Origin: Bifidobacteriaceae bacterium | GTDB taxonomy: Bacteria > Actinomycetota > Actinomycetes > Actinomycetales > WQXJ01 | DNA length: 11,601 nucleotides | Assembly: GCA_031268115.1 (NCBI GenBank) | Contig: JAIRXV010000113.1 | Span: 1 to 11,601, forward strand | Direction: 5' to 3' | Part shown: positions 6,742 through 11,601 of the stretch, piece by piece | How the letters are laid out: the number at the start of each line of letters is the position of its first letter | How positions within the stretch are numbered: the first letter of the stretch is position 1 | Made by a program: the position numbers and the translations under genes | The notes under the pieces: generated by a model | Seen by the model: only the letters and a program-made list of their open reading frames with translations | Database searches by the model: none | Told to the model about the DNA's origin: nothing

Positions 6742-6759
6742 GACCGGGTGCGCCCGGTC
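6742..6759 (-). terminator. Hairpin at the end of the XRE-type regulator gene
   Basis: GACCGGG (6742-6748) and CCCGGTC (6753-6759) form a perfect 7-bp stem with a 4-nt loop. The stem overlaps the stop codon of the minus-strand gene. It is GC-rich with no T-tract. From 6631 to 6741 I see no other element. Confidence 0.45.
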
Positions 6760-7483
6760 ACATCACGAATCTGGGCGTCAGGTCGATCATGACGCGGGAT
6801 GTGGTCACGGCCGGCCAACGCCCCATGATGTATTGGTAGATCGTCTGCTGGTCCTGGCTGAAGCCGGCCCGCCCGCCGGGGTTCGGGTCCAGCGAGGCCA
6901 AGTCTTGGTAGACGCCCACGTAGACCCTGAAGGCGCCCCCGAGTTCGATCTCGGCGGCCCTGAGGAGCCTCAGCGTCAGGAGATCGGGCTGAATGTCGGC
7001 CGCCTCCGCGCCGGACGGCTCGCAGCCAGCCCGTCCTGCGGTCGCCCCTTCCGCCCGCTCGGCGGCGTACCGGCGCAATTCCCGCTCATCTTGGCTGGTG
7101 GGCGGGTTGTCGCCCGGATTGCGTAGGAAGTCGTCGTAGGCGTCGGCATAGTGCGCCAGCGCATCGGCGACGTCCAGTTCCATGGCCCTCAGACGCCCGA
7201 GCAGAACGCCGGTCCGGTCCTTCTCCACCTGATCGATTTGCCGCAGGAGTTCCGCCGCGTCGGTGCGGAAGACCGTCGCCAGCGCCGCCAATTCTGATGC
7301 TGTCACACCCTCGGGAGGGTCGGTGCTCTCCAGCCGCCAGACCGCGTCCTCGTCAATCCGGCATCCGGCCGCTGTCATCCTGTCCGCCAGCACCCATCGC
7401 GACCAGCCCCGAGCCATCCTCTCGAGTTCGATTCGTGCTGGGAGACTCCGATCGGCGGGCGGAGGCGGGTCCACGTTGGTCAT
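6758..7483 (-). CDS. XRE-type helix-turn-helix regulator
   Basis: A 241-residue protein. Residues about 14-80 resemble a Cro/C1-type HTH: PARIELERMARGWSRWVLADRM, then the recognition region CRIDEDAVWRLES, then ELAALATVFRTDAAELL. Residues 85-125 are helical and charged (QVEKDRTGVLLGRLRAMELDVADALAHYADAYDDFL). The C-terminal 100 residues match no family I know and end in GRWPAVTTSRVMIDLTPRFVM. ATG 7483 has GAGGAG four bases upstream. In-frame ATGs further upstream lack such a site. It is the first gene inside the tRNA-flanked region and would be a natural controller of the islet. The 166 bp between it and the vapC-like gene hold no obvious gene. Confidence 0.7.
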   Translation of the reverse strand: MTNVDPPPPADRSLPARIELERMARGWSRWVLADRMTAAGCRIDEDAVWRLESTDPPEGVTASELAALATVFRTDAAELLRQIDQVEKDRTGVLLGRLRAMELDVADALAHYADAYDDFLRNPGDNPPTSQDERELRRYAAERAEGATAGRAGCEPSGAEAADIQPDLLTLRLLRAAEIELGGAFRVYVGVYQDLASLDPNPGGRAGFSQDQQTIYQYIMGRWPAVTTSRVMIDLTPRFVM

Positions 7484-7649
7484 CTGGCTCCTCACTTCCT
7501 CGCGCCTCCATTCTGCCAGTTTGACGGCCCCCAGAACCGGCGGCGTCGGCCACCCTTTCCCGGTTGCTCCGACAACACGGCCGATGGCGCCCACCCACCC
7601 CCCGACAGCCCTTTGGTATCAAGTCAGCGGCGTGTTCTCTTTGAGGCAG

Positions 7650-8048
7650 TCAGGTTGTCCCCGGAGTGAACACTTGCAGCGCCGCTAGGCGGGCGGCATC
7701 GGCCATGCGAGTGTCGTATGTGACCACGGCCGTGAGGTCTGGGAGAAGCGCCAAGGCGCTGGCGACATGGACTGCGTCGAGGCTGCGCAGGATTGCCGGG
7801 GCGAGGCTGGCGGCGGCCTCGGCGACCGAGTTGTCGAGTGGCAGCAGATCCACCGCTTGCAGCGCAGCCCGGGCTTGGTGCCTCGCGGCGTCACCGCCAA
7901 CCCTGACCGCGCGAAGAAGCTCGGTCTTCGTCAGGATGCTGCTGGCGAATTCGGCGCCGCTGGTCCACAGGTCATGGAAGGCGGCGCTGCCGAGCTCTTC
8001 CTTGACGACCTTGACGAGCGCGGACGTGTCCAGGTAGTAGAGCGGCAT
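7650..8048 (-). CDS. PIN-domain toxin (VapC family)
   Basis: A 132-residue PIN-domain protein of normal VapC length. The acidic active-site residues are all present: Asp7 in YYLDTSALVK, Glu43 in LTKTELLRA, Asp91 in LRSLDAVHVA, and Asp112 in VVTYDTRMADAA. VapC toxins cut RNA in a metal-dependent way, often specific tRNAs, and are held inactive by a cognate antitoxin. ATG 8048 overlaps the TGA of the upstream antitoxin frame (TGATG), the usual coupled arrangement. The antitoxin frame has lost its 5' end (8048-8296). The toxin itself looks intact, so it is either unexpressed, neutralised in trans, or inactive for reasons not visible. Confidence 0.88.
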   Translation of the reverse strand: MPLYYLDTSALVKVVKEELGSAAFHDLWTSGAEFASSILTKTELLRAVRVGGDAARHQARAALQAVDLLPLDNSVAEAAASLAPAILRSLDAVHVASALALLPDLTAVVTYDTRMADAARLAALQVFTPGTT

Positions 8049-8296
8049 CAGCGTTCTTGTTGCCGCATCCGGCTCAGAACGGCACCGAACGGTTCGGCGC
8101 CGTCGGCGGGCAGCGGCGGCGGCAGATCGGATGGGGACTTGGCGCGCGGGATCAGCTTTCCCGCGGCGGCCATCCGATCGCGCCAAGTTCCTAGCAGTGG
8201 AGTGATTTGGGCCACCTCTCTCCCGCAGTCGGTGATGACCACGACTTGGCCGCCCGGGTTGCCCCTGACCAGAACTTCCCGGGCAACCTGGTTGCC
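8048..8296 (-). pseudogene. 5'-truncated Phd/VapB-like antitoxin of the adjacent VapC
   Basis: Reading on the minus strand from about 8296, the frame gives NQVAREVLVRGNPGGQVVVI, then TDCGREVAQITPLLG. This matches the core of Phd/YefM-type antitoxins (LRNxxxxVLxxVxxGxxVxITxxGxxVAxL). The C-terminal part (RDRMAAAGKLIPRAKSPSDLPPPLPADG) is the toxin-binding tail often seen in VapB of this type. The family's first residues (MKxVxxxELR) are missing. The upstream frame instead continues into sequence antisense to the PIN-like remnant, and no plausible start codon with a binding site lies in frame. The stop overlaps the vapC start. The 5' end was probably lost in the deletion that joined it to the PIN-like gene. 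Translation from a distant in-frame ATG at 8440 cannot be excluded. Confidence 0.65.
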
Positions 8297-8311
8297 GCCA
8301 TCGCGGGGGCA

Positions 8312-8740
8312 GTGCCGCCCAACATCGAACTGACGAGCATCCGCAGCGTGGACGCGAGGCTCTCCGACATGGGAGACCGGCAGATGATCATCGCTTTGAG
8401 CCAGCTTGGCTTCGACGCTATGGTCTCGGACGACCGCCATATCCTGAGCACTCCGGAAGAGCTTCCCGCGCTACTTGCCACCAGGCTGGGGTTTGTCTGC
8501 ATCCGGGCCGCAGGCGACAACTCCGTCAAAGCCGCATGCGCGCTTCTGTTGGAATTGTCGAACTTGCCTCGTGTGTTTCAGGATAAGAAGCGGCGCGTGC
8601 TTGACCTCCACTACGAACCCTGGCGCGCCGGTGACGCCTGGGACTATATGAAGCGGATCGCTGATCGAACCGGAATCACGGCCGAGGAACTATACGCCTC
8701 GACTAAACCTTCCGACAGCGAGTTGGCCCGGCCCGTGCTG
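8312..8740 (+). pseudogene. 5'-truncated PIN-like toxin gene
   Basis: The plus-strand frame gives VPPNIELTSIRSVDARLSDM, then GDRQMIIALSQLGFDAMVSD, DRHILSTPEELPALLATRLG and further to ITAEELYASTKPSDSELARP. The block with GFDAMVSDDRHIL is the acidic core expected in PIN-like (VapC45/DUF5615-type) proteins. I recall similar uncharacterised actinobacterial proteins with the IELTSIRSVD and DxDRQxI blocks. The N-terminus expected before VPPN, including the first catalytic Asp, is absent, and the upstream frame is antisense to the truncated antitoxin. The frame runs on past 8740 to 8914, merging with a ParD-like fragment. A start at 8207 exists in frame but would translate antisense antitoxin sequence. 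The assignment is from pattern memory. Confidence 0.55.
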
Positions 8741-8818
8741 TCCTGCACGCAACCCAGCGCTACCGCCCCGGCGGCACTTGGGAGCGAGGTCAGGCGGCCT
8801 GAGTCTGGCCCCCGTTTA

Positions 8819-8911
8819 GCCAGCACCTTGGATCTCGAACTTGGCGAACACTACACGGGTGTCTGGTCCCAGGTCGGGTGTCGCGGTGTAACGCTTGGCG
8901 GTGGTGGCCGA
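8819..8911 (+). pseudogene. ParD-like antitoxin N-terminal fragment
   Basis: In the same frame as the PIN-like remnant, ASTLDLELGEHYTGVWSQVG resembles the start of ParD antitoxins (xxSVxLGEHFTxFVxxQVxxGRY). Similarity stops after about 20 residues and no start codon adjoins it. It is too short to be sure of; chance similarity is possible. Confidence 0.35.
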
Positions 8912-8945
8912 TGACGAATGGTCCAGTTGCGCGCGAGCGACATCC

Positions 8946-9197
8946 AGCCCGCTTGAGGCGTTCGTAGAGGAGCTCGTCAAGACTGGCCGGCATCACTTCA
9001 CTGCGCGAGGGCGTGCGCTTGGTGCAAGACCGCGAAGCGCGCCTCGACGCGCTCCGCGCGCTGGCGGGGTTTTCATCGTCCACGACAACCCCGTCCGAGC
9101 CCTGACATTCGTCGCTGAAGTGCGGGCCGGGTGCGTGGAACTCGATCGATTCCCCGAAGCGCACCGCTTCGCGGACGGTTTGGCCGGGGTGAGCTGA
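8946..9197 (+). pseudogene. Decayed parD-parE pair (frameshift and fusion)
   Basis: From 8946, SSPLEAFVEELVKTGRHHF matches the RHH segment of ParD. The rest of ParD continues in the next frame from about 8999 as LREGVRLVQDREARLDALRA, so a frameshift, and probably a small deletion at the missing SASEV block, has broken the gene near 8988-8999. From 9072, back in the first frame, FIVHDNPVRALTFVAEVRAG and ELDRFPEAHRF match the middle of ParE toxins (FIAEDNPxRAxxFVxELRxxCxxLxxFPExGR). The ParE N-terminal segment (xxSPxAxxDLxxIW) and the C-terminal strand are missing. Both members are therefore non-functional. Confidence 0.6.
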
Positions 9198-9229
9198 GCC
9201 GCGTCCGGCGTGAGCTAACGTGTAACGGG

Positions 9230-9252
9230 CCGCCGGGCCGATGGCCCGGCGG
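9230..9252 (+). other. Perfect 10-bp GC-only hairpin upstream of the MBL gene
   Basis: CCGCCGGGCC (9230-9239) pairs with GGCCCGGCGG (9243-9252) around a 3-nt GAT loop. It lies 49 bp before ATG 9302 and 32 bp after the end of the parE remnant. There is no T-tract. It could terminate transcription from the upstream debris or structure the leader of the MBL mRNA. Confidence 0.5.
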
Positions 9253-9301
9253 GAGGCCCGAAGACAGAGTCAGGCATTGCGCCATGAAAGGGGATTGCGC
9301 C

Positions 9302-10030
9302 ATGCGACTTCGCCACTACGGACAAGCCGCCCAACTGACCTTGTGGGCCGCGTTGTTCCCAGTCAACTGCTACTTGGTGCGGGAGGAAGACGGCCTGACG
9401 CTGGTTGACACCACCATGAGGGCCGGCGCCAAAGGCGTGGCGCGGGCCATCCAGGCGGCCGGGATTCCGCTCCGGCGGATCGTCTTGACCCACGTCCACG
9501 CGGACCACATCGGCGGCCTCGACGCGCTGAAGGCGGTATTTCCCGAGGCCGAAGTGGCGGTGCCGGGGCGGTCCCAGCCGTTGTTGCGGGGCCACATGCA
9601 GTCGCTGCCAGGCGAAGACCCGGCACCCGTCAAGGGGACGTTCTGCAACGTGTTGACAGCGCCGGACCGCTTGGTGGGACCGGGGGACGCGGTCGGTTCC
9701 TTGGAAGTGGTCGCAGCGCCCGGCCACACCCCTGACTCGGTCGCCTACCTGGACCACCGAGACGGGACGCTGATCGCTGGCGACGCGCTCTTCACCAGAG
9801 GCGGCCTGGCGGTGGCCGGGGAACGCCGGGCCGCCTGGCCGTTCGTGACGTGGAGGACCTGGAGCGCCGTCACCGCTTTGCGGAGCGCGCGGCGCCTCGC
9901 CGGCCTTGAGCCGTCCAGCTTGATGTGTGGGCACGGCCCAGTACTGGAAAACCCGGCGGCGGCTTTGGGTGTCGGCATCAAGCGTGCCGAGGCCCGGATC
10001 GGGGCCGCCCCGACTCGCGAGCCGGCATAG
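9302..10030 (+). CDS. Metallo-beta-lactamase-fold hydrolase
   Basis: A 242-residue soluble MBL-fold protein with a complete metal site. The HxHxDH motif is His64-Val-His66-Ala-Asp68-His69 in LTHVHADHIGG. The others are His142 in APGHTPDS, Asp161 in IAGDALF, and His211 in MCGHGP. The N-terminal strands (FPVNCYLVREEDGLTLVDTT) are typical of the glyoxalase II-like branch. The substrate cannot be predicted from the motifs; this branch covers thioesters, lactones and others. ATG 9302 has AGGGGA seven bases upstream, and the in-frame ATG at 9284 has no such site. It is the only intact non-toxin-antitoxin enzyme inside the tRNA-flanked region and may be cargo. No partner gene adjoins it. Confidence 0.9.
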   Translation: MRLRHYGQAAQLTLWAALFPVNCYLVREEDGLTLVDTTMRAGAKGVARAIQAAGIPLRRIVLTHVHADHIGGLDALKAVFPEAEVAVPGRSQPLLRGHMQSLPGEDPAPVKGTFCNVLTAPDRLVGPGDAVGSLEVVAAPGHTPDSVAYLDHRDGTLIAGDALFTRGGLAVAGERRAAWPFVTWRTWSAVTALRSARRLAGLEPSSLMCGHGPVLENPAAALGVGIKRAEARIGAAPTREPA

Positions 10031-10125
10031 GGCCAGGAGAATGGCTTCCCCTATCTCGCGCGTTTCAATTCCACCGTGGCGGTGGTGCTTGCCAACGTGG
10101 ACGTGGTCCGGATCAGTCGCCATCA

Positions 10126-10169
10126 CCTTGACCGGACGGTGACCGGTTCGGGTCCGGCGGGTGGCTCCA
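10126..10169 (+). repeat. Diverged copy of the tRNA-Thr 3' half (candidate internal att site)
   Basis: From CCTTG at 10126 to GTGGCTCCA ending at 10169, this stretch aligns with the tRNA-Thr from its anticodon loop to the encoded CCA. It has a 2-nt deletion after CCTTG and about eight substitutions. The T loop reads TTCGGGT, and one T-stem substitution pair (T-A to C-G) is compensatory. There is no 5' half (no acceptor or D arm), so it is not a functional tRNA gene. It may be an older attachment site, or the 3' end of a different threonine tRNA carried in by an element. The 95 bp between the MBL stop and this copy hold only a 6-bp hairpin at 10071-10085. Confidence 0.7.
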
Positions 10170-10174
10170 GGTTG

Positions 10175-10552
10175 CTATCCGGTGGCCAGGCCATCTGCCT
10201 GGGCCGCCGCCGTCAGTCGCTGGTCGAAACTTAGGAGGGCTGTTGCGCGCTTGGCGCGCGACAGCGCCAACGAACAGGCATCTGGCATTTTGAGGCCGGT
10301 TTGCTGCCGCGCCCGGGCTAGCTGCTCAGGGCCGGTCGATTGGAACTGGAAGCCCACTTGGCGCAGCAACTCGATAAAGGGGCTCCAGTCCGATTCGTCC
10401 AAGCCCACCAGCACCTCGGCCAGGTTCAGCTTGTGCATGGCGAAGTCCGGCCCCCAGGCCTCCAACAGGTCTTTCGCCTCCCGATGCCGTGGATGGCCGG
10501 CGTCTTGCCAGGCGATCACAACGCTGGCGTCCACCACCGCCGCGCCGCTCAT
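10175..10552 (-). CDS. vapC: PIN-domain toxin VapC of an intact vapBC pair
   Basis: A 125-residue PIN protein. Active-site acids are Asp8 in AAVVDASVVI, Glu46 in LNLAEVLVG, Asp91 in KMPDACSLA, and Asp110 in LLSFDQRLT. Length and motif spacing are normal for VapC ribonucleases. ATG 10552 overlaps the antitoxin stop (ATGA), so translation is coupled. It differs clearly in sequence from the VapC at 7650-8048 and is not a recent duplicate. It ends 6 bp from the diverged tRNA-like copy. Confidence 0.9.
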   Translation of the reverse strand: MSGAAVVDASVVIAWQDAGHPRHREAKDLLEAWGPDFAMHKLNLAEVLVGLDESDWSPFIELLRQVGFQFQSTGPEQLARARQQTGLKMPDACSLALSRAKRATALLSFDQRLTAAAQADGLATG

Positions 10553-10791
10553 TGCGGCCACTCGGCGCGCAACTCGTCCAAGTAGTTCTGCCCGAGCCGC
10601 GAGGGATAGCGGCCCGCCGCCGCCGCGACCCTGGTTTGCCACGATTGGGCGACCTGCTCGGGGGGCGCTCCGCGGGCGTATTCGACCAGATGCGAGCGCA
10701 GCACGGCGGTGACAGTGGTCGCCTCCGCTGCGGCCCGTATCCTGGCCGCTCGCAAATCTGACTCCCTGACAGCTAGCGTGACATTCTGCAT
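10549..10791 (-). CDS. vapB: VapB antitoxin (ribbon-helix-helix type)
   Basis: An 80-residue protein. Residues 1-8 (MQNVTLAV) form the beta strand of a ribbon-helix-helix. ESDLRAARIRAAAEATTVTAVLRSHLVEYA (9-39) gives the two helices. The C-terminal part (PEQVAQSWQTRVAAAAGRYPSR) would bind and neutralise the toxin. ATG 10791 fits the RHH boundary exactly; a TTG at 10839 is in frame but adds non-family residues. No clear ribosome binding site precedes the ATG, so the mRNA may have a very short leader. The palindrome at 10796-10810 directly upstream is the likely operator for self-repression. It overlaps vapC by 4 bp. Confidence 0.82.
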   Translation of the reverse strand: MQNVTLAVRESDLRAARIRAAAEATTVTAVLRSHLVEYARGAPPEQVAQSWQTRVAAAAGRYPSRLGQNYLDELRAEWPQ

Positions 10792-10795
10792 CCGG

Positions 10796-10810
10796 TAAGT
10801 GTTGCACTTA
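10796..10810. promoter_or_regulatory. Palindromic operator of vapBC
   Basis: TAAGTG (10796-10801), TTG, CACTTA (10805-10810) is a perfect 6-bp inverted repeat ending 4 bp before the VapB start. On the minus strand GGATAAGT overlaps its far arm and could be the -10 box. RHH antitoxins typically bind such sites with their toxin to repress the promoter; the role here is inferred from position. Confidence 0.55.
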
Positions 10811-10923
10811 TCCAGGGTTCCCGCAACGAGGAGCACCAAAGCGCACGAGGATGCATATCAACCCTGATGTTGACCTGCACCGATGACAAGCAGCGGCAAC
10901 CCTCCAAAAGCTGTTGAAAACGG

Positions 10924-11217
10924 TTATCGGCTAAGCGGACGGTCATCGGTTCGAGTCCGATAGGTGGCCCCAATGCAGTGCGGTGCAGTGCAGATGTGTT
11001 GTTTTACCAGCATAAACGCTACCCCGAGTGGTGCTCCCAGAGTAGTGCGGCCCGCCCCCCGCGATCCGGTGGCCCATTTGGTGTCGAGGCTGGTTCCCAG
11101 GGCCTGGTCGATCTGGTTCCACGCCCGGGTGCGGTTGATGAGGTAGTAGCCGTCGCCGGCGTCCGAGACGGGCCGGGCACGCAGTTCGGTCTTGGTGACC
11201 AGGAAGGAAAATAGGAC
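10924..11217 (-). pseudogene. Minus-strand reading frame without a start, unidentified
   Basis: A frame of 97 codons runs on the minus strand between in-frame TAA codons at 11220-11218 and 10926-10924. It translates to FLVTKTELRARPVSDAGDGY, then YLINRTRAWNQIDQALGTSL and on to APLGVAFMLV. This part is balanced in composition and protein-like, unlike the shadow frames. After about 10990 it reads through repeats and the tRNA copy, so the original protein must have ended elsewhere. No start or binding site is visible. I do not recognise the family. It could be the remnant of a gene truncated at both ends beside the attachment site. Confidence 0.35.
10932..10972 (+). repeat. Exact 3'-half copy of tRNA-Thr (distal attachment site)
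   Basis: Positions 10932-10968 are identical to 6590-6626 of the tRNA-Thr, from the last anticodon base through the acceptor strand. CCCCA follows in place of TCCA, so CCA is preserved and the discriminator differs. There is no 5' half. Exact identity ending at the tRNA 3' end is what tyrosine-recombinase integration leaves at the far junction. Confidence 0.85.
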
Positions 11218-11225
11218 TTAAGCCC

Positions 11226-11237
11226 GGGGGGGGGGGG
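11226..11237 (+). repeat. Run of twelve G
   Basis: Twelve consecutive G follow CCC at 11223-11225. It lies 60 bp upstream of the ACP-like start and just outside the minus-strand frame. Such runs are prone to slippage and to sequencing error; the exact length should not be trusted. Confidence 0.8.
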
Positions 11238-11297
11238 ATTCCTGTGCTTGTAAGCCGTTGCCCTATTTGGTCATGAATGTGCGAGTAAGGGATAGCA

Positions 11298-11459
11298 ATG
11301 ACAGAAGAGGTTACAGAAAAGCAAGTCGTTTCGGCGATCATTGAGCGACTCGGTCTGGAAGTTGACGCTGACGAGGTCGATATCGACGCCCCGATATTTG
11401 CGTCGTTGGCGGAGGGTACCAAGTTCGAGGAATCGTCGCTGAACCTAGGAGGCCGCTGA
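11298..11459 (+). CDS. Truncated acyl carrier protein-like ORF
   Basis: A 53-residue product: MTEEVTEKQVVSAIIERLGL, then EVDADEVDIDAPIFASLAEG, then a segment ending SSLNLGGR. The first helix and the DIDAPIFAS and FEESSLNL blocks resemble the N-terminal half of acyl carrier proteins of polyketide type (xVDxDAPLFxS...LGLDSVDxLE). The protein stops where the phosphopantetheine attachment motif Asp-Ser-(Leu/Val)-Asp should begin, so it cannot be a working ACP as read. A ribosome binding site (AAGGGA, 5 bases before ATG) is present and base composition is less GC-rich than in neighbours. A hairpin covers the stop codon. It may be a truncated gene, or a coding region broken by an insertion or sequence error near 11450. 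No other gene is supported from 11470 to 11601. Confidence 0.45.
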   Translation: MTEEVTEKQVVSAIIERLGLEVDADEVDIDAPIFASLAEGTKFEESSLNLGGR

Positions 11460-11469
11460 TAAAGCGGCC
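11451..11469 (+). other. Hairpin across the stop of the ACP-like ORF
   Basis: GGCCGC (11451-11456) pairs with GCGGCC (11464-11469) around TGATAAA, which carries the TGA stop. No T-tract follows. It lies at the point where ACP similarity ends, so it may mark a rearrangement junction rather than a terminator. Confidence 0.4.
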
Positions 11470-11601
11470 GACGACTGCGTCGACTGGATCGGCGCGAAGC
11501 GCTGACCAGTTGAAACGCAGCAGCCAGTATTGCTAGGTCGGTGCTTTTCTCTAATGGTGGGTGGCTGGCCTGGGGCTGGCCGGTCGGGACTGTGGACACG
11601 G

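Larger units (their letters stand above)
6590..10968. mobile_element. tRNA-Thr-associated genomic islet with toxin-antitoxin genes
   Basis: The limits are set by two exact 37-nt copies of the tRNA-Thr 3' half (6590-6626 and 10932-10968), 4342 bp apart. This is what site-specific integration into a tRNA 3' end leaves behind. A third, diverged copy at 10126-10169 splits the region into a 3.5-kb part and a 0.8-kb part. The 3.5-kb part holds an XRE regulator, VapC with a headless antitoxin, a headless PIN-like gene, a parDE remnant and an MBL hydrolase. The 0.8-kb part holds vapBC only. No integrase, recombinase or transposase is recognisable, so the islet is either a decayed element or one moved in trans. 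The mechanism is inferred from the repeats alone. Confidence 0.65.

Noticed and set aside
8207..8914. Intact 235-aa plus-strand gene
   Set aside because: Its first 35 codons are antisense to the Phd-like antitoxin and its last 30 resemble ParD, so it is a chance fusion of remnants.
9215..10126. 303-aa minus-strand ORF opposite the MBL gene
   Set aside because: It is antisense to a gene with a complete metal-binding motif set and a strong ribosome binding site, and its own translation shows no domain.
10126..10169. Second functional tRNA gene
   Set aside because: It has no 5' acceptor strand or D arm, and the anticodon loop has lost two bases.
10773..10973. Minus-strand ORF beginning MGPPIGLEPMTVRL
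   Set aside because: This is the reverse complement of the tRNA-Thr 3' half; such IGLEPMTVRL peptides are a well-known false annotation.
10943..11599. 218-aa minus-strand ORF ending HLSDSNR
   Set aside because: It ends in the antisense of the tRNA copy, runs through the poly-G tract and antisense to the ACP-like gene; composition is Ser/Pro/Arg-rich as in shadow frames.

Overview
The window is GC-rich (roughly two thirds G+C by eye) and its recognisable proteins are of types common in high-GC Gram-positive bacteria. These include a MiaE-like ferritin-fold protein, a CD225 protein, a DUF2752 protein, MauE, membrane-anchored DsbA-like thioredoxins and VapBC modules. The best guess is a chromosomal segment of an actinomycete (Actinomycetota). 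No gene allows a genus-level call.

Layout. (1) 1-690: repeat-rich DNA with three imperfect 24-bp repeats and a 70-bp tandem array, then lead-in to a ferritin-fold gene at 697-1458. (2) 1459-2503: about 1 kb of non-coding repeats. They include a 24-bp G-rich tandem, a symmetric array of four 18-bp elements spaced 42 bp, a 14-bp triplet and a 51-bp duplicated block. (3) 2504-6460: a plus-strand cell-envelope and redox block: CD225/dispanin-like protein, DUF2752 protein, two-TM protein with paired cysteines, then a tight mauE-dsbA-dsbA operon. The last three genes look like a complete thiol-redox relay: a DoxX/MauE-type membrane protein with a CGC motif and two membrane-anchored CPYC thioredoxins. 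(4) 6555-6630: an intact tRNA-Thr(UGU), preceded by a 13-bp-stem hairpin.

(5) 6590-10968: the most interesting part. A 37-nt exact copy of the 3' half of tRNA-Thr recurs at 10932-10968, and a diverged copy lies at 10126-10169. This is the signature of DNA inserted at a tRNA attachment site. The 4.3 kb between the outer copies holds an XRE-type regulator, a PIN-domain VapC with a 5'-truncated Phd-like antitoxin, a 5'-truncated PIN-like gene, a frameshifted and fused parD/parE remnant, an intact metallo-beta-lactamase-fold hydrolase and a complete vapBC pair. The vapBC pair sits alone between the second and third tRNA-like ends. No integrase is visible. I read this as an accessory island, probably a nested pair of insertions, in which toxin-antitoxin modules have accumulated and decayed.

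(6) 10969-11601: a minus-strand reading frame without a start, a 12-G homopolymer, and a short gene resembling the N-terminal half of an acyl carrier protein. That gene ends just where the phosphopantetheine serine motif is expected.
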